A stretch of DNA of 64,000 nt from Longimicrobium sp. (lineage in GTDB: Bacteria; Gemmatimonadota; Gemmatimonadetes; Longimicrobiales; Longimicrobiaceae), in NCBI GenBank assembly GCA_036389795.1, contig DASVWD010000021.1, forward strand, positions 43,800 through 107,799. Reading direction: 5' to 3'. The translations under genes were made by a program, and so were the position numbers. Below are positions 40,736-47,952 of the stretch, piece after piece (within the stretch, counting starts at the first letter, position 1; each line of letters opens with the position of its first letter). The notes beneath the pieces were generated by a model, which had not been told where the DNA came from, searched no databases, and saw only the letters and a program-made list of their open reading frames with translations.

Positions 40736-41528
40736 CGACGAAGTGATCGCCCGGCTAGAGGCGATCATCGAGCAGAGCATCGCGACCAGCGACCGCAAGG
40801 GGTACTTCGCGGCGCTGTACAACCGCGTCACGCTGGCCGTGCGCGAAGGCATCCGGAAGGGCGAGTTCGACGACGGGCCGCGCATGGAGCGGCTGGACGT
40901 GGAATTCGCCAACCGCTACCTCGCCGCGTACGATGCGTACCAGGCGGGGCAGCTCCCCAGCCGCTCGTGGCTCAAGGCGTTCACGGCGGCGCTCAATCCC
41001 GACTACGTCGTCCTGCAGCACCTGCTGATCGGGATGAACGCGCACATCGGGCTGGACCTTGGGATCGCCGCCGCGCGCATCGCGCCGGGGGCCGAGCTGG
41101 CCGGGCTTGAGGGCGACTTCGACAGGATCAACGCCGTCCTGGCCGCGCTCACGCCCGTGGTGGAGCAGGAGATCGACGAGATCTCGCCCGAGTTCAAGGA
41201 GCTCTCGAGCCTCACGCCGAAGCTGGACCTGAAGCTGGTGGGCTTCGGGATGGACGACGCGCGCACCGCGGCGTGGAGCTTCGCCGAGGCGCTGGCGCCG
41301 CTCGCACCCGCGCGGCAGCTGCCGCTCATGGCCTGCCGCGACGACGAGGTGGCGCTGCTGGGCGACGCCGTCCTGAACGACGGGCTCGTCGTCCGGCTGA
41401 TCCGCGCGAAGGAGAGCACCGACGTGGCCGAGAACATCCGCGCGCTGGCGCAGGGCGAATTCACGGTCGCCGTCCCCGCCATCGTCACCCCCCCGGCCCC
41501 GGCGGCGGTTCCCGCGCCCGCATCCTGA
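40722..41528 (+). CDS. DUF5995 family protein
   Basis: All-helical protein of 268 residues. It matches the DUF5995 pattern: TIDEVIARLEAIIEQSIATS (4-23), GYFAALYNRVTLAVREGIRK (27-46), a central VLQHLLIGMNAHIGLDLGIA near 103 with a conserved Asn-His pair, then FDRINAVLAALTPVVEQEID. The function of the family is unknown. The last 20 residues are Pro/Ala-rich. ATG 40722 has ggagtccag upstream. The first 15 bases lie at the edge of the AT-rich island, and the host G+C level returns right after. Confidence 0.75.
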   Translation: MLCTIDEVIARLEAIIEQSIATSDRKGYFAALYNRVTLAVREGIRKGEFDDGPRMERLDVEFANRYLAAYDAYQAGQLPSRSWLKAFTAALNPDYVVLQHLLIGMNAHIGLDLGIAAARIAPGAELAGLEGDFDRINAVLAALTPVVEQEIDEISPEFKELSSLTPKLDLKLVGFGMDDARTAAWSFAEALAPLAPARQLPLMACRDDEVALLGDAVLNDGLVVRLIRAKESTDVAENIRALAQGEFTVAVPAIVTPPAPAAVPAPAS

Positions 41529-41552
41529 CGCGCCCGCGAGGGCAGCGCTCAC

Positions 41553-41589
41553 GGGGGCCGCGGGACGCACCGCGGCCCCCTTCTCTTTT
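41553..41589 (+). terminator. Rho-independent terminator after the DUF5995 gene
   Basis: gggggccgcgg pairs with ccgcggccccc around gacgca, followed by ttctctttt. Confidence 0.85.
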
Positions 41590-41613
41590 CACCCCTGTCA
41601 CGACGTGCGAGCG

Positions 41614-42318
41614 ATGTTCAGCGAGACCGCCGACCTGTACGACATCATCTATGCGTTCAAGGACTACGCGGCCGAAGCCGGGCGCGTGCGGGAGCTGGTG
41701 GTGCGCGCTGGCGGCCCTGGGTCGGGGACGCTGCTGGACGTGGCCTGCGGGACGGGCGGGCACGTCGGCGCTCTGCGGGCGCACTACCGCGTGGAGGGGC
41801 TGGACCTGGACGAGGGGCTGCTCGCCGTCGCGCGGCGCAAGCACCCGGACGTGGTCTTCCACCACGGCGACATGCGCACCTTCGACCTGGGGCGGCGCTT
41901 CGACGTGGTCACCTGCCTCTTCAGCTCCATCGGCTACACGCGCACGGAGGACGGGATGCGCGCGGCCACGGCGAGCCTGGCGCGGCACCTCCGCCCGGGC
42001 GGCGCGCTGGTGGTCGAGCCCTGGTTCGCGCCCGGCCAGTTCTTCCCCGGCAGGGTCCACATGATCGCGGTGGAACAGCCGGAGCTGAAGGTGGTGCGCA
42101 TGAACCGGAGCGAGATCGTGGACGGCGTCTCGGTGCTGGACTTCCACTACCTGATCGGCACGCCGGGCGAGATCCGCCGTGCGCACGAGCGTCACGAGAT
42201 CGGGCTCTTCACGCACGAGCAGACGTTGGCCGCGCTGGAGGAGTGCGGGTTGCGCGTGGAGCACGATCCGGAGGGGCTGACCGGGCGGGGGGTGTACGTG
42301 GGGATTCTGGCGGGGTGA
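41614..42318 (+). CDS. Class I SAM-dependent methyltransferase, tandem copy 1
   Basis: Protein of 234 residues with a Rossmann methyltransferase core: [20 protein letters not shown] (44-63, SAM motif I), [19 protein letters not shown] (64-82) and [20 protein letters not shown] (86-105). It has no DPPY/NPPY motif, so the substrate is a small molecule or protein, not DNA. By hand count it differs from its neighbour at 39 of 234 positions (about 83% identity). ATG 41614 was chosen because the sister gene starts at the same residue (MFSETA). Confidence 0.85.
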   Translation: MFSETADLYDIIYAFKDYAAEAGRVRELVVRAGGPGSGTLLDVACGTGGHVGALRAHYRVEGLDLDEGLLAVARRKHPDVVFHHGDMRTFDLGRRFDVVTCLFSSIGYTRTEDGMRAATASLARHLRPGGALVVEPWFAPGQFFPGRVHMIAVEQPELKVVRMNRSEIVDGVSVLDFHYLIGTPGEIRRAHERHEIGLFTHEQTLAALEECGLRVEHDPEGLTGRGVYVGILAG

Positions 42319-42369
42319 AGAGCCAGCCTACGAGGCGGGCCGGTGGATCCCATCACCAGGGGGCGAACG

Positions 42370-43074
42370 ATGTTCAGTGAAACCGCCGAGCTGTACGACA
42401 TCATCTATTCGTTCAAGGACTACGCGGCCGAGGCCGAGCGCGTGCGGGAGCTGGTCGTGCGCGCGGGCGGCCCCGGCGCGGGGGCGCTGCTGGACGTGGC
42501 CTGCGGAACGGGCGGGCACGTCGGCGGCCTGCGGGCGCACTACCGCGTGGAGGGGCTGGACCTGGACGAGGGGCTGCTCGCCGTCGCCCGGCGCAAGCAC
42601 CCGGACGCCGCCTTCCACCACGGCGACATGCGCACCTTCGACCTGGGGCGGCGCTTCGACGTGGTCGCCTGCCTGGGCAGCTCGATCGGCTACACGCGTA
42701 CGGAAGGCGGGATGCGCGCGGCCGTGGGGAACCTGGCGCGGCACGTCCGGCCGGGCGGCGCACTGGCCGTCGAGCCGTGGTTCGGGCCGGGCGTGTTCAT
42801 CCCCGGAAGAGTCCACATGCTCACGGTCGACCAGCCCGAGCTGAAGATCGTGCGAATGAACCGGACCCAGGTCGTAGATGGGGTCTCGGTGCTGGACTTC
42901 CACTACCTGGTCGGCACCCCGGACGAGATCCGCCGCGCCGAGGAGCGCCACGAGCTGGGTCTCTTCACGCACGAGCAGCTGACGGCCGCGCTGGAGGATT
43001 GCGGCCTGCGCGTGGAGTACGATGCGGAGGGGCCGAGGGGGCGGGGTCTGTACGTGGGGGTTCTGGCGGGGTGA
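42370..43074 (+). CDS. Class I SAM-dependent methyltransferase, tandem copy 2
   Basis: Protein of 234 residues, same length and layout as the gene 51 bases upstream: [20 protein letters not shown] at 44-63 and [20 protein letters not shown] at 86-105. The substitutions cluster in 120-165 ([20 protein letters not shown]), the likely substrate-facing part, so the copies may act on related but different substrates. ATG 42370 follows gggggcgaacg. The pair probably forms one transcript. Confidence 0.85.
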   Translation: MFSETAELYDIIYSFKDYAAEAERVRELVVRAGGPGAGALLDVACGTGGHVGGLRAHYRVEGLDLDEGLLAVARRKHPDAAFHHGDMRTFDLGRRFDVVACLGSSIGYTRTEGGMRAAVGNLARHVRPGGALAVEPWFGPGVFIPGRVHMLTVDQPELKIVRMNRTQVVDGVSVLDFHYLVGTPDEIRRAEERHELGLFTHEQLTAALEDCGLRVEYDAEGPRGRGLYVGVLAG

Positions 43075-43103
43075 AGGGGTTTACAGGCTTACAAACTCAA
43101 TTT

Positions 43104-43286
43104 GTCATCCTGAGGAGCCGCCGCGCGGAATCAGCGGAATGGGCGAATGTCGGAGCGGCGACGAAGGATCTACGGGCCGGGTTCGAGCGTAAGTCAGGCA
43201 GACGCGCGAGTCCCCGCCCGCAGATCCTTCGGGCGCACAACCTGTTGCGCAATCGCAAGTCAGGTGCATGCGCCCTCAGGATGACA
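43104..43286. repeat. tgtcatcctgag MITE-like element, copy 1
   Basis: It begins tgtcatcctgaggagccgcc and ends cgccctcaggatgaca, so the termini are inverted. An internal gaaggatctacgggc block is mirrored by cccgcagatccttcgggcg. It fills the gap between convergent genes. Confidence 0.85.
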
Positions 43287-43329
43287 TCTTTCTTCCATTC
43301 ACATCAATGGTTGGCTGGGCCAACCACAC

Positions 43330-43911
43330 TTACCCCTGCGGCTGCTCCCAGCGCAGCTCCCACTCGCAGAAGGCGTCGCCCTCGACGGAGCAGCGGACGT
43401 GGCGCACGGAGGGGCGCACGCCGCCGGCCAGCTCGATGGCGCGCAGCAGGCCGCCCGTCTGCCGGCGGCAGAAGACGGGGTCGCCGGGGAAGCCCACCAG
43501 GCGCAGCACGGCGCGCCCCGCCTCCTCCTCCACCACCTCCATGTTCCCCGGCCGGTAGTAGAGCTGGAAGAGGGAGACCGGCTGGGTGAGGAACTCCAGC
43601 GGCTCCTTCTTGAGCAGGATGCCGCGGTACATCTCCACGCCCCCGGACTGGATGGAGAAGGCGCCCGAGCGCTCCGGCCAGCGCGGGTCGCGCTCGCCGA
43701 CCACCTCCTCCACCGCGTCCCACAGCGCGCGCAGCAGCTCGATCGGCACCTCGTCGGTGGGCGCGGCGGCCTCCACGCGGGCGCGCTCGGCCTCGCCCAG
43801 GCGCGACAGCACCTCGCGGGCGGTGGCGGCGTCGAACTCGGCCTCGACGAAGCGCAGGGTGGAGCGCAGCGTGGAGCCCTTGGCGTGCGGGGCGGCGACG
43901 GCGGCGCTCAC
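43330..43911 (-). CDS. V4R/TIGR02265-like small ligand-binding protein
   Basis: Protein of 193 residues. The middle and end (FSIQSGGVEMYRGILLKKEP near 88; FCRRQTGGLLRAIELAGG near 148; VEGDAFCEWELRWE at the C-terminus) resemble the V4R / heme-NO-binding-like fold, in which the last motif G(D/S)xxCxFE closes the pocket. It matches the Myxococcus-type paralog family TIGR02265 in size. The start is GTG 43911, overlapping the stop of the acyl-CoA synthetase gene by GTGA, so it is translationally coupled. A sensor or lipid-binding partner of that enzyme is a reasonable guess. Confidence 0.5.
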   Translation of the reverse strand: MSAAVAAPHAKGSTLRSTLRFVEAEFDAATAREVLSRLGEAERARVEAAAPTDEVPIELLRALWDAVEEVVGERDPRWPERSGAFSIQSGGVEMYRGILLKKEPLEFLTQPVSLFQLYYRPGNMEVVEEEAGRAVLRLVGFPGDPVFCRRQTGGLLRAIELAGGVRPSVRHVRCSVEGDAFCEWELRWEQPQG

Positions 43912-45422
43912 GGGGCGGCCTCCTGCAGGGCGCGGCGGTCCGGCTTCCCCGAGCCCAGGCGCGGGATCTCGGGGAGGAAGACCACCTGCTTCGGCACCTT
44001 GTACCCCGCCAGCCGCGAGCGCGCGTGCGCGATCAGCTCCGCCTCGCTCGGCGCCGCCTCGCCGCGGGGGACCACGAAGGCGCGCCCCACCTCGCCCCAG
44101 CGCTCGTCGCGCACGCCGACCACCACCACCTCGGCCACGCCGGGGCAGTCCGCCAGCGCCGCCTCCACCTCGCCGGGGAAGACGTTCTCGCCGCCGGAGA
44201 TGAACATCTCCTTGCGCCGCCCGCAGATGGTGAACACGCCGTCCTCGTCGCGCCGCGCCAGGTCGCCCGTGCGCAGCCATCCATCGCCCGTGAACACCTC
44301 GGCCGTCCGCTCGGGACTGCGCAGGTAGCCGGCGAAGACCTGCGGGCCGCGCAGCAGCAGCTCGCCCGGCTCGCCGGGGGCCGCCTCGCCGCCGTCCGCC
44401 GCCTCCAGGCGCATCTCCAGCATCGGCACCGGCCAGCCGACGCTCCCCGGCCGCCGGAGCGCCTCCTGGTCGGAGATGGCGAAGCAGTTGGGGCCGCACT
44501 CGGTGAGCCCGTACCCCTCGCGGAAGCGGTAGCCGGCCGCGCGCACCTTCGCCGCGAGCGACCGAGGGCATGGCGCGCCGCCGGAGATGAAGAAGCGAAG
44601 GCTCGGCAGCGCCCGCCCCCAGCGCGGGCTCTCGGTGAGCATCAGCAGCATGGTGGGGACGGTGAGCGCCACCGTGATCCCCTCCTCGGCCACCGCGTCC
44701 AGGTACCCGTCGGCGTCGAAGGCGTCGAAGAGTACGATGGTGCCGCCGCGGTGCCAGAGCGGGGTGGCGAACACGTTCCACCCGCCCGTGTGGAAGAACG
44801 GGGTGGAGACGGGCGCCACGTCCGCCGGCCCCAGCTCCCACGCGGTCGTGGTCGCCACGGCGTTGTAGAAGAGCTGCCGGTGCGGGAGGACGGCGCCCTT
44901 GGGCTTCCCCGTGCTCCCGGAGGTGTAGAGGACGAGCGCCGCATCCTCCGGCCCCACCTCGACGTCCGGCGCGGAGGGGCCGCCGCGGGCCAGCAGGGCG
45001 GGGACGTCCAGGTCCAGGTCGATCCAGGGCGGCGCCTCGTCCGCTCCCCGAAGCGCGTCCTCCGCCCGCGCGCGGAAGCGCTCCTCGCCGAGGACGACCG
45101 CCGGGCGCGCGTCGGCCAGGATCGGCGCGAGCTCCGCCGCCGCCAGCCGCCAGTTGAGCGGCAGCAGCGCCGCGCCGAGCCGACCGCAGGCGAAGAAGAC
45201 CTCCACCACCTCGCGGCGGTTGCCGGCCAGCACCGCCACCAGGTCGCCGCGGCCGATGCCGAGCGCGCGCAGCACGGCGGCCCAGCGGTCGGCGCCGGCG
45301 TCCAGCTCGGCGTAGGTGAGCCGTCCGCCGCGCGACCGGTCGACCAGCGCGCAGCGGTCCGGCGCGATGCGGCGCCAGAAGCGCAGCGGGTCGGGGCGGC
45401 GGGGGAAGACGGGGGCGCTCAT
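43908..45422 (-). CDS. AMP-binding acyl-CoA synthetase
   Basis: Enzyme of 504 residues that activates a carboxylic acid to its CoA thioester via an acyl-adenylate. Motifs: LVLYTSGSTGKPKGAVLPH near 165 (P-loop), EGYGLTECGP near 303, GWLRTGDLARRDEDG near 380 and the C-terminal lysine in IPRLGSGKPDRRAL near 490 (catalytic lysine position GKPDR). Of the short/medium-chain acyl-CoA synthetase type. ATG 45422 lies two bases past the stop of the upstream esterase gene. Middle gene of an esterase-synthetase-V4R operon. Confidence 0.9.
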   Translation of the reverse strand: MSAPVFPRRPDPLRFWRRIAPDRCALVDRSRGGRLTYAELDAGADRWAAVLRALGIGRGDLVAVLAGNRREVVEVFFACGRLGAALLPLNWRLAAAELAPILADARPAVVLGEERFRARAEDALRGADEAPPWIDLDLDVPALLARGGPSAPDVEVGPEDAALVLYTSGSTGKPKGAVLPHRQLFYNAVATTTAWELGPADVAPVSTPFFHTGGWNVFATPLWHRGGTIVLFDAFDADGYLDAVAEEGITVALTVPTMLLMLTESPRWGRALPSLRFFISGGAPCPRSLAAKVRAAGYRFREGYGLTECGPNCFAISDQEALRRPGSVGWPVPMLEMRLEAADGGEAAPGEPGELLLRGPQVFAGYLRSPERTAEVFTGDGWLRTGDLARRDEDGVFTICGRRKEMFISGGENVFPGEVEAALADCPGVAEVVVVGVRDERWGEVGRAFVVPRGEAAPSEAELIAHARSRLAGYKVPKQVVFLPEIPRLGSGKPDRRALQEAAP

Positions 45423-45424
45423 CG

Positions 45425-46363
45425 TCAGCGCGAGTGCCGCAGGAGGAAGTCGAGGATCAGGCGCGTGGCGTCGGGGCCCTTCGCGTCGGTGAAGGTGCCC
45501 TCGGGCGAGCCGCCGGACCAGGCGTGCCCGAGCCCCTTCACGAGCACCAGGTCCAGCATTGTGTTCCCCTCCCCGTCGTCGAACCAGCGGCGCTCGACCT
45601 CGTAGCCTCCCGCGGTGCCGCTCTCCAGGTGCGGGCCCTTCAGGTCGGCCACGATGGCGAACTGGTGCGCGAGCTGCTCGGCGTTGAAGGGGCTGACGAC
45701 GGGGTCCGCGCCGCCGTGGATCACGATGAGCGGCAGGTCGCGCCGGCCGAGCGCCGTCCGCAGCGCTTCCGTCAGCCGGTCGACCCCGGATGGCCCGGAC
45801 CGCATCACGCCGAGCGCGTCCGCGACGCTCGACGCGGCGCGATAGGCGATGCCGGAGTGCGCGCCGGCGGCCGCGTAGAGCTCCGGGTACGCGGCGGCGG
45901 TGTTGACCGCCATCGCCGCGCCCGCGGAGACGCCGGCGATGTAGACGCGCGCGGGGTCGGCGTTGTATCGGGCGATCACCTCGCGCGTGATGGCGGCGAT
46001 GATGGCCGGCTCGCCGCCGCGGCCCTGGTGGGCGGGGTCGTACCACGTCCAGCACTTCTGCGGCTGGTGCGTCCCGGTCTGCTCGGGCCAGGCCACCAGC
46101 ACCCCCGCCGCGGCCGCCGCCTGGTTGAAGCGGGTGCCGCGCGCGAAGTCGTCGGGGTCCTGCGTGCATCCGTGCAGCATCACCACCAGCGGCGCGGGCT
46201 TCGACGCGTCGCGGCCGGCGGGGACGAAGAGCTTGTAGCGGCGCGTTCCCTCGGCGCCGGAGTACGTCGCCCACTCAAAGGTGCCGTCCTGCGCGGCGGC
46301 GGGCGCGGCTGCGTTGGTCAGCGTCACGGCCAGTGCGGTGGTCAGGAGTGCGGCTCGGGTCAT
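45425..46363 (-). CDS. PHB depolymerase/feruloyl esterase family protein, 1
   Basis: Secreted alpha/beta hydrolase of 312 residues. Signal peptide 1-25 (MTRAALLTTALAVTLTNAAA). The oxyanion region is LVVMLHGCTQDPDDFARGTR near 60, the nucleophile serine is in VYIAGVSAGAAMAVNT near 143, the acid in HGGADPVVSPFNAEQ near 212 and the histidine in GLGHAWSGGSPEGT near 282. The family hydrolyses polyhydroxybutyrate, xylan-linked ferulate or related esters. ATG 46363 has gagaggacg upstream. First gene of the operon, so it may release an acid that the next enzyme activates. Confidence 0.88.
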   Translation of the reverse strand: MTRAALLTTALAVTLTNAAAPAAAQDGTFEWATYSGAEGTRRYKLFVPAGRDASKPAPLVVMLHGCTQDPDDFARGTRFNQAAAAAGVLVAWPEQTGTHQPQKCWTWYDPAHQGRGGEPAIIAAITREVIARYNADPARVYIAGVSAGAAMAVNTAAAYPELYAAAGAHSGIAYRAASSVADALGVMRSGPSGVDRLTEALRTALGRRDLPLIVIHGGADPVVSPFNAEQLAHQFAIVADLKGPHLESGTAGGYEVERRWFDDGEGNTMLDLVLVKGLGHAWSGGSPEGTFTDAKGPDATRLILDFLLRHSR

Positions 46364-46401
46364 CGTCCTCTCATTCGACTGCTGTATGGCCTCGGCGCGG
46401 G

Positions 46402-46467
46402 GGCCCTCACCCGGCGCCGCTACCGCGTCGCCACCCTCTCCCAACTCCGGGAGAGGGTACTTTGCGG
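46402..46467 (+). repeat. ccctcacccggcgccgctac repeat, copy 2
   Basis: ccctcacccggcgccgctac, then cgcgtcgccaccctctccca and gggagagggtactttgcgg. A fragment of the tgtcatcctgag element (gatccctcgggtcgctgccg) follows at 46505-46549. Confidence 0.8.
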
Positions 46468-46569
46468 GGTCTGGCGCCGGGAGCACCCCACCAGCGAGGG
46501 CGAGTAGATCCCTCGGGTCGCTGCCGCGCCCCTCGGGACGACATCGGCTTGGCGCGGGACCTCGCATCT

Positions 46570-47589
46570 TCAGAATCCGAAGAAGTCGACGATGAGCTGG
46601 CTGGCGTCGGGGGCGCAGGCGTCGGTGTAGCTGCCGGCGCTGCTGCCGCCCGGCCAGCGGTGGCCCAGGCCGCTGACGATGTACTTGCGCACCACCGTCT
46701 GCGCGTTCGCGCTGTTGCGGTAGTCGTACTGCGTGTACGAGCGGCAAGCGGTGCCGCTCACCGTCGCGTCGGCCGTGTTGTCGACGTTGCCGTTGTCGGC
46801 GCCGTCGGAGGCCAGGTCGAGCGTCTGCGTCCACTGCTGCGCGGTCTGGTGCGCGTTGACCACGTTCACCGTGCCGTCGGAGCCGCCGTGGACGACCAGC
46901 GCGGGGATCACCCGCCGCCCGCCCGTGGCCATGGCGTTCCAGCAGTCCGTCCCCCGCGTGTTGGGGTCGTAGGCGCTCCCGCTCATCATCGCCGAGGTGC
47001 CGCCGCCCGCGGTGGTGGCGGCCTTGTACATCACGCCCGCGACCTCGGCCAGCCTGCGCACCCGGTCCGGGTAGGTGCAGGCCATGATGGTGGCCATCGC
47101 CGCGCCCGCCGAGAAGCCGGCCACGCCCACGCGGTTGGAGTCGACCAGGTAGTTCGCCTTCACCCAGTCGATCATCCCCGCGATCACGTACGGCTCGCCG
47201 CTCCCCCGGGCCTGGTTGGAGGTGTAGAACCAGTTCCAGCAGTCCGAGGCGTTGTAGGCGGTCCCCTGCTCGGGGTACAGCACGATGAAGCCCCGCGCCT
47301 CGGCGAAGTCGTTCATCCGCGTCCCCGCCGCGAAGTCGTAGCCGTCCTGCAGGCAGCCGTGCAGCATCACCATCAGCGGCCGGGCGCTGGCGCCGGTGTA
47401 CGTCGAGGGGACGTAGACGCGGTAGTAGCGCGCGCCGTACACGCTGTTGTAGACGCCGTCGATCCAGGTGCCCGCCGCGGCCAGCACGGCGCGCGCCGGG
47501 GCCTGGGGCGCGGCGGCGGTCGGCGCGTCACGGCCGCAGGCGGCCAGCGGGGCGAGCGTGGCGAGGAGCAGGACGGCGGGACGGCGCAT
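46570..47589 (-). CDS. PHB depolymerase family esterase, 2 (lipoprotein)
   Basis: Hydrolase of 339 residues. The N-terminus MRRPAVLLLATLAPLAACGR is a lipoprotein signal (Cys18). Catalytic parts: LMVMLHGCLQDGYDFAAGTR near 72, VGVAGFSAGAAMATIMACTY near 155 (Ser162 region), VVHGGSDGTVNVVNAHQT near 232 and SGLGHRWPGGSSAGSYTDAC near 306. It is related to the esterase downstream on the same strand but clearly diverged, with an insertion near 265-290. ATG 47589 has cccggag upstream. Separated from the next operon by repeats, so it is probably transcribed alone. Confidence 0.88.
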   Translation of the reverse strand: MRRPAVLLLATLAPLAACGRDAPTAAAPQAPARAVLAAAGTWIDGVYNSVYGARYYRVYVPSTYTGASARPLMVMLHGCLQDGYDFAAGTRMNDFAEARGFIVLYPEQGTAYNASDCWNWFYTSNQARGSGEPYVIAGMIDWVKANYLVDSNRVGVAGFSAGAAMATIMACTYPDRVRRLAEVAGVMYKAATTAGGGTSAMMSGSAYDPNTRGTDCWNAMATGGRRVIPALVVHGGSDGTVNVVNAHQTAQQWTQTLDLASDGADNGNVDNTADATVSGTACRSYTQYDYRNSANAQTVVRKYIVSGLGHRWPGGSSAGSYTDACAPDASQLIVDFFGF

Positions 47590-47640
47590 CGCGAACTCCG
47601 GGCTCGTGCGTGGACGGTGGATCCCGCGCGGCCCGCGGGT

Positions 47641-47704
47641 GGCCCTCACCCGGCGCCGCTACCGCGTCGCCACCCTCTCCCAACTTCGGGAGAGGGTACT
47701 TCAC
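47641..47704 (+). repeat. ccctcacccggcgccgctac repeat, copy 3
   Basis: Same arrangement as the copies at 23588-23655 and 46402-46467, ending gggagagggtacttcacg. Confidence 0.8.
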
Positions 47705-47796
47705 GACTGCTCAGATCGTCTCATCAAAGTGCCGAATGATCGTGACCCGCTCCCGGACCGGCTTGCGATTGTCACCCGCGCGATTCACGTAAAGTC

Positions 47797-47852
47797 TACC
47801 CTCTCCCAGACCTGGGAGAGGGTTGCCGCCCTAAGGCGGCGGGTGAGGGCCC
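47797..47852 (-). repeat. ccctcacccggcgccgctac repeat, inverted partial copy
   Basis: taccctctcccagacctggg, then agagggttgccgccctaagg and cggcgggtgagggc, the reverse of the family consensus with a changed centre. With copy 3 it makes up most of the 47590-47952 gap. Confidence 0.65.
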
Positions 47853-47902
47853 CCGCGGCCGCACCGGCATTCGCCCCTCCGCGACCAGGTCCCCGGTGAA
47901 GA

Positions 47903-47938
47903 CGGCGGGGCGCCGGCAGACCTCGCCGGCACCCCGCC
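47903..47938 (-). terminator. Terminator of the TonB-dependent receptor gene
   Basis: ggcggggcgccggc pairs with gccggcaccccgcc with one mismatch, about 15 bases past the stop codon on the minus strand. Confidence 0.65.
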
Positions 47939-47952
47939 CTCCGACCGCCGCG

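Noticed and set aside
37916..43074. Restriction-modification system formed by the nuclease-like domain and the two methyltransferases
   Set aside because: The methyltransferases lack DNA-methylase motifs, have host-like G+C, and are separated by the DUF5995 gene and a terminator.
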